NCBI GenBank assembly: GCA_007122045.1
Contig: SKJM01000175.1
Span: 1-5,015, forward strand
Reading direction: 5' to 3'
Length of the DNA stretch: 5,015 nt
From: Planctomycetales bacterium
GTDB lineage: Bacteria > Planctomycetota > Planctomycetia > Pirellulales > Thermoguttaceae
The stretch's first letter is position 1, and every line of letters begins with the position of its first letter. The notes beneath the pieces are model-generated. The model made no database searches and was not told where the DNA came from. It saw nothing but the letters and a program-made list of their open reading frames with translations. A program made the translations under genes and the position numbers. Shown piece after piece: positions 1-5,015 of the stretch.

Positions 1-1652
1 ACGTCCTCCGCCGGCGTCACGACCTCCCAGGCGACCGGTTCGCCGCCACTTTCGACCGAGGCAACCTGCCACGCGCGCGGCAGTTGCAGCTCGGCGTCAA
101 AGATCGGGGCGTGGCGCGACTGGGCCGTGATACTGCTGCGCAGCGTCAGGCCCGCCGGGTGCACGTCGACCAACGTGGCGATCGACGCCTGCACGGCGCG
201 GCGCCGCGTCGAGACGATCAGCGGCAGCCGGTAGTCCTGGTCCCAGAACGTGAAGGCCAGCGGCGGGCCGGTCGCTTCCCGGGGCTCTTCGGCCGTAACC
301 TCGGCGAGTCGCGCGGCCCGAATGCCGTCCGGCTCGCCCGTTTCGACTCGCAGGGTCGGCGAGGCGTACACCAGCACCTGCCCGGCGTGCGCCGCGGCCC
401 CGGCCACGTGCACGGTGGGGAAGTTCCACGCCGCAGCGGCTTCTTCCATGCCGGGGACCGGTGCCAGGGCGGAAATGCGGACCGTCCTGCGGCCGAGCAC
501 CGGCTTATGGAATGTGAGGGTCACCGTGACGGCGCCGCCGGCCGGTTCGTGCAAGTTCCATTGGCGGAGTTGCGGGGCGTCGATTTCCGCGATATCGACC
601 GAGTCGGGCAGGCGCAGCTCGAACGTGTCGGTCGGCCGCGCGTACACGTCGAGGTCGAGCACCGCCTGCCAGCCGAGCCCGGCCGGCTCCAAGTGCCCGG
701 TCGCGCGGCTGTGGACGAACACCAGCGGGGCCCGGTTCCCGCCGGCGAAACGGTCGGCAATCACCAGCGGCACGAGTCCCGTTTGGTCGACGGCGATGCG
801 GAACGTTTGCCGGCCGTCTTCGGTGCTTTCGGGGACGAGGACGGTTTCGCCCAGTTGCAGCCGCTTGCCCTCGTCGAGCCGCAGGCGCAGCTCGGAGCCC
901 GGCGCCGGTGGCAGCCGCAGGGTGGCCGCCAGGTCGCCCTGCTGGCCGGCCAAGGGGGCCGACATTTCCAGGTGCAGGTCGAAGCGGCGCGGGGAAGGGG
1001 ACCGTTCTGCGTCGGTAGACAAAGGGGACAGTCCCATTTTCGCGGCGGAAGGGTCCTTTGGTAGGGCAACTTCCTCCTGCCGCGAAAATTGGGACCGTTC
1101 TGTGGTGGGCGAAGGGGACAGTCCCATTTTCGCGGCGGAAAGGTCCTTTGGTAAGGCAACTTCCTCCTGCCGCGAAAATTGGGACAGTCCCCTCAGTAGC
1201 AGGAATAGGGTGCCGTCGTCGCGCAGGCCGAGCTGCGCCGGTTCATCGTCCATCCGGGCCGACTCGATGGCCAGCCCGCCGAAGGGCAGGTCGAGCGTTT
1301 GCCAGGTGTCGCGCAGGGCGGCGATGCGCACTCGGCCGGTCAGGCGCAGCTCGTGCTCGTCGAGTTCGGCTTCGTACACGGCCCCGGCCAGCACGGCGTC
1401 GGCCGGCGGAAGCGGTTCCGCGGCCGGCCGGCTTTGGGCCTTCCGCCACAACGCCAGGACCCGCTCGCGCGGCATCAGCACGCCTTGGTCCGACTCGCCG
1501 AAGAGGACCTGCATTTGATCGGCCGGGATGTAGACATTGCGGATTCGCGGCGCCGGGCCGGCCTCGGCCGGCGCCCGGGCGGCCGCCAGCAGCGTAAGCA
1601 GGCACGCGGCGGCGCCCAGGAAGGCCAGCGTTCGGGTCTGATTACGATTCAT
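1..1652 (-). CDS. Exported paralogue of the upstream protein (protein B), function unknown, 3' end outside window, carrying an in-frame repeat insertion
   Basis: The frame is open from ATG at 1652 to the left edge: 550 visible residues, no stop. The start is supported by a Shine-Dalgarno sequence 8 nt upstream and a signal-peptide-like N-terminus (MNRNQTR, hydrophobic 8-25, probable cleavage after AEA at 29-31). The mature part opens with a doubled motif (VYIP at 40-43, VLMP at 58-61; prolines 18 apart), as in protein A. Further colinear blocks with A are LLLRG (151-155) against LLVRG, FDLHLEM (224-230) against HEVTLNM, and a DYRL block (473-476). Residues 156-221 have no counterpart in A and are encoded by a REP-like repeat array. 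The rest looks beta-rich, with no recognised catalytic motif. If B matches A in length, some 700 further residues and C-terminal membrane helices lie off-window. It overlaps gene A by 11 bp and is probably in the same operon. Function is unknown; it could be impaired by the insertion, but the frame is intact. Confidence 0.92.
   Translation of the reverse strand, partial: MNRNQTRTLAFLGAAACLLTLLAAARAPAEAGPAPRIRNVYIPADQMQVLFGESDQGVLMPRERVLALWRKAQSRPAAEPLPPADAVLAGAVYEAELDEHELRLTGRVRIAALRDTWQTLDLPFGGLAIESARMDDEPAQLGLRDDGTLFLLLRGLSQFSRQEEVALPKDLSAAKMGLSPSPTTERSQFSRQEEVALPKDPSAAKMGLSPLSTDAERSPSPRRFDLHLEMSAPLAGQQGDLAATLRLPPAPGSELRLRLDEGKRLQLGETVLVPESTEDGRQTFRIAVDQTGLVPLVIADRFAGGNRAPLVFVHSRATGHLEPAGLGWQAVLDLDVYARPTDTFELRLPDSVDIAEIDAPQLRQWNLHEPAGGAVTVTLTFHKPVLGRRTVRISALAPVPGMEEAAAAWNFPTVHVAGAAAHAGQVLVYASPTLRVETGEPDGIRAARLAEVTAEEPREATGPPLAFTFWDQDYRLPLIVSTRRRAVQASIATLVDVHPAGLTLRSSITAQSRHAPIFDAELQLPRAWQVASVESGGEPVAWEVVTPAED
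1022..1095. repeat. Second REP-like unit with a degenerate outer end
   Basis: It matches the 1112-1185 copy except at 1051 and 1064, both G where the other copy has A. The inner stem (GTCCCATTTTCGCGGC against its complement) is intact. On the right side the sequence departs from the palindrome after GGGAC and continues CGTTCTG, so the outermost pairing present in the other unit is lost here. In gene B it encodes SQFSRQEEVALPKD and then PSAAKMGLSP, differing from the other copy by a single residue, Pro for Leu. Confidence 0.8.
1113..1193. repeat. Complete REP-like hairpin unit
   Basis: This is the better-preserved unit. The left arm (AGGGGACAGTCCCATTTTCG, then CGGC) pairs with a right arm carrying the complement (GCCGCGAAAATTGGGACAG, then TCCCCT). 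The only defects are a bulged base in the AATTTT run and a mismatch at the centre of GGGAC-N-GTCCC, leaving a stem of about 22 bp. Between the arms are about 30 bases with a weaker GGAA/TTCC pairing. Read as gene B it encodes LSQFSRQEEVALPKD and then LSAAKMGLSP. A transcript through it should fold strongly. No U-tract follows, so it is not a typical intrinsic terminator. Confidence 0.82.
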
Positions 1653-4600
1653 GGCTGCCACCTCCCTGTTCTTGGGTCGGCGGGGCGGGCTGCGCCGCGG
1701 CCGACGGACTGGCTGAATCGGTGGACGGGCCGCCGGAAGCGGCCGCCGGGCCGACCGGCACGGTTCCGGCCGTGCCGGCGCCGGCGGCCGCGGGCACGGC
1801 GCGCCCCTCGCCGGCAAGCATCCGCTGGAAGACCCCGGCCCGGTGGGCCTGCAACAGCCACACGACGGTCCATACGGCCACCACCGCCGCGATTCCCAGC
1901 CGCGCCGCCAGCAGCCAGCTATGGATCAGCGACGGCTGGAACAGGCCGCCAAACAAGACCAGCAACCCCAAGGCCAGGATGGTGAACACCTTCGTTTCCA
2001 GCGAGAAACCGAGCAGCACCAACCCGAGCGCCAGGGCCGCCGCACTGGCGATCAGCGTCATCGTGGGGATGTGCCAGTAGCCGATTTCCAGTTCCGGCGG
2101 GGCCGCCAGGCTGCTGAACAAGTAGGCGGTGCCGTCCACCTGGAAGTCGAACGCCAGCGGGTCGGGAGGGAACCAGGCGTCGGGATTGTCGGCGGCGGGG
2201 TTGATGGCGCGCGCGTCCCACAGGCCGACCTCGACGTGGCTGGTGAACCCCTCGGGATTCCCGACCAGGCGGTACTCCCGGGGCACCCAGGCCCGCACGT
2301 ACGTTCGCTGGAACTTCACCCCCTCGTCGAACTGCGGCAAGGGCAGTCGCAGCCGGTCGGTCACGCCCAGCCCGCCGTCGGGGCGGGATGTCTCGAAGAC
2401 GATGCCGACGTGGAACGGCTCGTCCGCATCGCCGGTCCGCGCCACGTTGATGAAGTACGTCTTGTCGTCGGGACCGGCGCCCGGCGCGGCGGGTGCAATC
2501 TCCGGCGGCACGGTCTGCCCGGCCACGGTGATGCCCAAGATGCGCGGGTCGGGCAGGGTGATTGCCAGCCGCTGCCGCTCGCTCGACTTGAGTTCGTACC
2601 GGGCGCGGACGGTCACCGGGCCGTCCTTCGTCACCACGGCCTCGACGTACGCGCGGTCGACGACCGTGCGGACCACCTCCTGCAATTCGTGCTTCGTCAC
2701 GAGCAGCGACAGCCGGGCCGGGTGCCGGTAGTAGCGGTAGGCGAGGTGCGGCTGGAGTGTGCCGAGCGGCCGCGACAGTTCCCGCGGGTCGATCTCCTCC
2801 AGGCCGGCCGGCGCGGCTTCGATCGACAGGGCCCGGTCTTTCAGCACGGCAATCTCGCCCGTCTCGCGGTCGGCGTCGAGGGCCCGGATCGGTTCCAGGA
2901 CGAACGGTGTGCCGCGATCGGCCGCCGGCATGGGCCAGTCGTACGTTGCCGTATAAACGCGGTCGCCCAGCGCCTCGGAATGGAGCACGATGGTCCACTC
3001 GACCATGCCGTCGGCGCCCGCCTCCTCGGCCCGCCGCCGTTCCTTGATGCCTTCCCCTTCAATCTGCAAACGGTCCGCCACGGCGGCGGGAACGGCCAGG
3101 CGGAAGGTGTTCGCCCCGGCAAACTGAACCTGGTAGCGCAGCGTGGTGGTTACGTGCACCACGTCTTCCCGCATGTTGGCCAGTGTGCCCACCTCGGCCA
3201 CAATGCGCCGGGGGCGTTCGGTAACCGTCTGCACGACGTGCACCGGCCGGGTGGCGAACGCAAACGCCGCGGCCCGCGTGGAACCGCCGGGGACTTGCGG
3301 CTCGAAGCCGCGGGCGGCCAACTCGGCCGGGGTGGCGGCCCAGGCGCCCTGCAACTGGGCCGGGTCGGTCTTCACCTCGAGCGATTCCGGCGCAATGACC
3401 GCCACCAGCCCTTCTTCGCGCGTGACGTGCAGCGGCTCCAGCAGCGGCAGCGTCAACTCCTCGGCGGCCCGGTCGCGCGTGCTGCTTGCGGCAACGCTCA
3501 CCGCCACGTCGCCCAGCAGCCGGCCGGTGAAGTAGACGGTCAACCGCTGCGCGCCGTCGTCGTCGTCGATCTCGAACCGCTCCATCGCCTCGGAACGGAC
3601 TTCATCGACCTGGAAGCCCGACGGCACGCGGAACGCCAGCGAGAAGATGCCCGAACGCGTCACCTCGCCGTGGAACTCGCCCCGCGTGGTAACACGTGTC
3701 TTGTCGAGCAGCACGGCCAGGCGACTGTCGACGACCACGCGCGGCTCGAGCGGCGAGGCGGCGACCGAAAGCCGGTAGTCGGGCGTGAAGAACTTGTAGA
3801 ACGTGCTGCGCGGCCGCCGCAGCGGCTCCGGCACCTCGGCCGCGTCCACACGGGTGAGCGCCTCGCGGGCCACGTACTCCAGGCCCACGTCCTCACCGCC
3901 GCGGACGGCCAGGATGCCGCTTTCCCGCGCCACGCCCACCGCGCGGACGCCCCCGACGGCGAAGGCCTCCTCGGCCAGCGGCGCTTCGGTGTGCAGTTCC
4001 AGGCGAACCGAGCCGGTGGCCGGGGCGTGCAGCCGCACGGTGATATGTTGGCGGTCGTCGGCCGTTTCGGCCTGCCAGTCGCGCAGCCCCGGCGCCCGGA
4101 CGTCGAGCAGGCGGTGGTCGGAGGGCGCCTCGACCAGCAGTTCGTCGAGCGCCCCGCGCAGGATCTGGTAGTCGAACACGGCGTGCGTATGGACCACCCC
4201 GTCGCCGATATCGACCGCGAGGGTGCTGTGGACGTTCGCCAGCCCCGCCACCTGGTCGGCAACGCCGGCCTCGGGTTGCCAACTGACGGTGAACCGTTCC
4301 GTCGCGCCCAGGACCACCCGGAGCCGCGTGGCGTCGTCCGGCCCGGGCAGCCGCTGCGAGGTGCGCCGCGGGACGACCTGGACGGCCAGTTCCGGCTCGG
4401 GGATTTCCAGTTCCAGGTTGCTCACTCCCACGGCCGGGCACTCGACCGTGAAGCTGCGCCCCTCGGGCGTCGTCGTAACGTCCACGACCATGTTCAGCGT
4501 GACCTCGTGGGTGCCCTTTCCCCGCACCAGCAACTCGTATTGCCCGTCGCCCACGCCGCGCAGCAACACGGCGTCGTGCTCGGCGGTGGCCGCGCCGATG

Positions 4601-5015
4601 GCGGCGTCGCCGAATCGGACGGGCAGGCGGGCCCACGCGTCGCTGAGCACCTCGACGGCCAGTGCGGCCTCCAGGTGAACCTGGTCGCCCCGGACCGACG
4701 CCGCGTAGTCGGCCCGCGTGATGACGCCCTCGACGGGCGGCCCGGCCGGCGGCTCGGGCTCCGCCAGCCGGTCCCGCATTTTCCGAAACTGGGCGTACGG
4801 CAGCACGATCGACGATTCCTCGTCTGCGAGCGCCTCGCGCAGTTTCTCGAACGGCAGATAGATGACGTGCTCCTGGCGAACCGGTTGCTCGGCGGGGCTT
4901 TCGACCGCGCCCTCCGCCTGCGCGGCCGGCTCGGCGGCCGGCGCTTCGGCGCCGGGGGCCGCTTCGGCCGCGGGCGGGGGTGGGTCGGACGGCGCGTCCT
5001 GCGCCGCACCGAAAC
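1642..5015 (-). CDS. Large membrane-anchored envelope protein of unknown function (protein A), 5' end outside window
   Basis: The frame is open from the right edge to a TAA stop at 1642-1644, giving 1123 visible residues; the true start lies outside. Numbering from the first full codon (5013): residues 1-48 are an Ala/Pro/Glu-rich linker; residues 50-72 hold two copies of a short motif (VIYLPFEKL, then IVLPYAQF) with their prolines 18 residues apart; about 80-975 alternates polar and hydrophobic residues as in stacked beta domains; three membrane helices follow at about 984-1005, 1008-1026 and 1032-1055; residues 1070-1123 are an Ala/Pro/Gly/Ser-rich tail. A GTG at 4806 is a possible start but would cut through the doubled motif, which is conserved in neighbouring protein B, so coding begins further upstream. 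No catalytic motif or known domain is recognised. The inferred layout is a large extracytoplasmic part anchored by C-terminal helices; a signal peptide would be off-window. Coding is secure, function unknown. Confidence 0.93.
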   Translation of the reverse strand, partial: FGAAQDAPSDPPPPAAEAAPGAEAPAAEPAAQAEGAVESPAEQPVRQEHVIYLPFEKLREALADEESSIVLPYAQFRKMRDRLAEPEPPAGPPVEGVITRADYAASVRGDQVHLEAALAVEVLSDAWARLPVRFGDAAIGAATAEHDAVLLRGVGDGQYELLVRGKGTHEVTLNMVVDVTTTPEGRSFTVECPAVGVSNLELEIPEPELAVQVVPRRTSQRLPGPDDATRLRVVLGATERFTVSWQPEAGVADQVAGLANVHSTLAVDIGDGVVHTHAVFDYQILRGALDELLVEAPSDHRLLDVRAPGLRDWQAETADDRQHITVRLHAPATGSVRLELHTEAPLAEEAFAVGGVRAVGVARESGILAVRGGEDVGLEYVAREALTRVDAAEVPEPLRRPRSTFYKFFTPDYRLSVAASPLEPRVVVDSRLAVLLDKTRVTTRGEFHGEVTRSGIFSLAFRVPSGFQVDEVRSEAMERFEIDDDDGAQRLTVYFTGRLLGDVAVSVAASSTRDRAAEELTLPLLEPLHVTREEGLVAVIAPESLEVKTDPAQLQGAWAATPAELAARGFEPQVPGGSTRAAAFAFATRPVHVVQTVTERPRRIVAEVGTLANMREDVVHVTTTLRYQVQFAGANTFRLAVPAAVADRLQIEGEGIKERRRAEEAGADGMVEWTIVLHSEALGDRVYTATYDWPMPAADRGTPFVLEPIRALDADRETGEIAVLKDRALSIEAAPAGLEEIDPRELSRPLGTLQPHLAYRYYRHPARLSLLVTKHELQEVVRTVVDRAYVEAVVTKDGPVTVRARYELKSSERQRLAITLPDPRILGITVAGQTVPPEIAPAAPGAGPDDKTYFINVARTGDADEPFHVGIVFETSRPDGGLGVTDRLRLPLPQFDEGVKFQRTYVRAWVPREYRLVGNPEGFTSHVEVGLWDARAINPAADNPDAWFPPDPLAFDFQVDGTAYLFSSLAAPPELEIGYWHIPTMTLIASAAALALGLVLLGFSLETKVFTILALGLLVLFGGLFQPSLIHSWLLAARLGIAAVVAVWTVVWLLQAHRAGVFQRMLAGEGRAVPAAAGAGTAGTVPVGPAAASGGPSTDSASPSAAAQPAPPTQEQGGGSHES
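1660..1667 (-). promoter_or_regulatory. Shine-Dalgarno sequence of gene B, inside the end of gene A
   Basis: On the minus strand AGGGAGGT ends 7 nt before the ATG at 1652 (8 nt from the last G of GGAGG). It lies within the last codons of gene A, whose TAA is at 1642-1644, so A stops 11 bp inside B. A ribosome finishing A would stop next to this site, so translational coupling is likely. This site decides the start chosen for gene B. Confidence 0.8.

Larger units (their letters stand above)
990..1193 (-). repeat. Tandem array of REP-like palindromic repeats inserted in frame within gene B
   Basis: Two near-identical units recur with an exact 90 bp offset (1022-1095 and 1112-1185, 72 of 74 positions equal). 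A partial third boundary lies on the left: GGGACCGTTCTG occurs at 998-1009 and again at 1091-1102. Each unit is an inverted repeat built on GGGAC-N-GTCCC followed by ATTTTCGCGGC. The extra protein segment is 66 codons (residues 156-221 of B, 198 bp), so the frame is kept. By my count 991-1190 is 59% GC against 70% in the adjacent 1201-1260. The array resembles REP elements of the kind mobilised by REP-associated tyrosine transposases (RAYT, IS200/IS605-related TnpA family); no such transposase is in the window, so that link is inference. The exact ends are uncertain by a few bases. Confidence 0.85.

Noticed and set aside
990..1193. CRISPR array
   Set aside because: Two long units with homologous, not unique, spacers and strong full-length palindromes fit a REP-like array and not CRISPR.
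1113..1193. Intrinsic terminator
   Set aside because: The hairpin has no following U-run in either direction and lies inside an open reading frame that continues for over 1 kb.
84..1518. Long plus-strand open frames (84-1064 and 250-1518)
   Set aside because: They lie opposite gene B, have compositions rich in Arg, Ser and Ala typical of antisense frames in GC-rich DNA, and overlap each other. The minus-strand frame has a signal peptide, a ribosome binding site and a paralogue.
1602..1604. Lipoprotein cysteine (Cys17) in the signal peptide of protein B
   Set aside because: The residues before it are Ala-Ala-Ala with no Leu/Val/Ile at -3, and the hydrophobic core continues past the cysteine; cleavage after AEA at 29-31 fits better.
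1919..4678. Other open frames within gene A on both strands
   Set aside because: They are Arg/Pro-rich or Ser/Thr-rich shadows of the single long minus-strand frame, without plausible starts or domains.
4804..4806. GTG as the start of gene A
   Set aside because: The same frame is open to the right edge, and the 20 residues upstream contain the first half of a motif conserved in protein B, so they are coding.

Overview
The window is GC-rich (about 70% in the coding stretches I counted) and almost entirely coding. It holds two large genes on the minus strand, both cut by the window edges. The organism looks like a high-GC bacterium with very large exported proteins of unknown function. The protein style, together with a GGGAC-N-GTCCC palindromic repeat, suggests a planctomycete, perhaps Pirellulales. 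That assignment rests on recalled resemblance, not on a marker gene.

Layout, in the direction of transcription (right to left). From the right edge to 1642 lies the C-terminal 1123 residues of a large envelope protein (protein A). It has an Ala/Pro/Glu-rich linker, a doubled Y-L-P type motif, about 900 residues of probable beta-rich sequence, three membrane helices and a low-complexity tail. Its stop codon overlaps by 11 bp the ATG of the second gene (protein B, 1652 to the left edge, 550 residues visible). B has a strong Shine-Dalgarno sequence inside the end of gene A and an apparent signal peptide. A and B are paralogues: several blocks align in the same order with nearly the same spacing. 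They are probably co-transcribed, translationally coupled and active at the same place in the cell envelope. No function can be assigned.

The most notable element is a tandem array of REP-like hairpin repeats of about 0.2 kb at 990-1193, inside the coding sequence of gene B. It adds about 66 residues in frame (198 bp, no stop codon) at a point where the paralogue A has only a short turn. Its GC content (59% by my count) is well below the flanks. I see no RNA gene, CRISPR array, transposase, defence gene or plus-strand gene, and no intergenic space longer than a few bases. There is no evidence here of a complete new system; the points of interest are the in-frame repeat insertion and the tandem paralogue pair.
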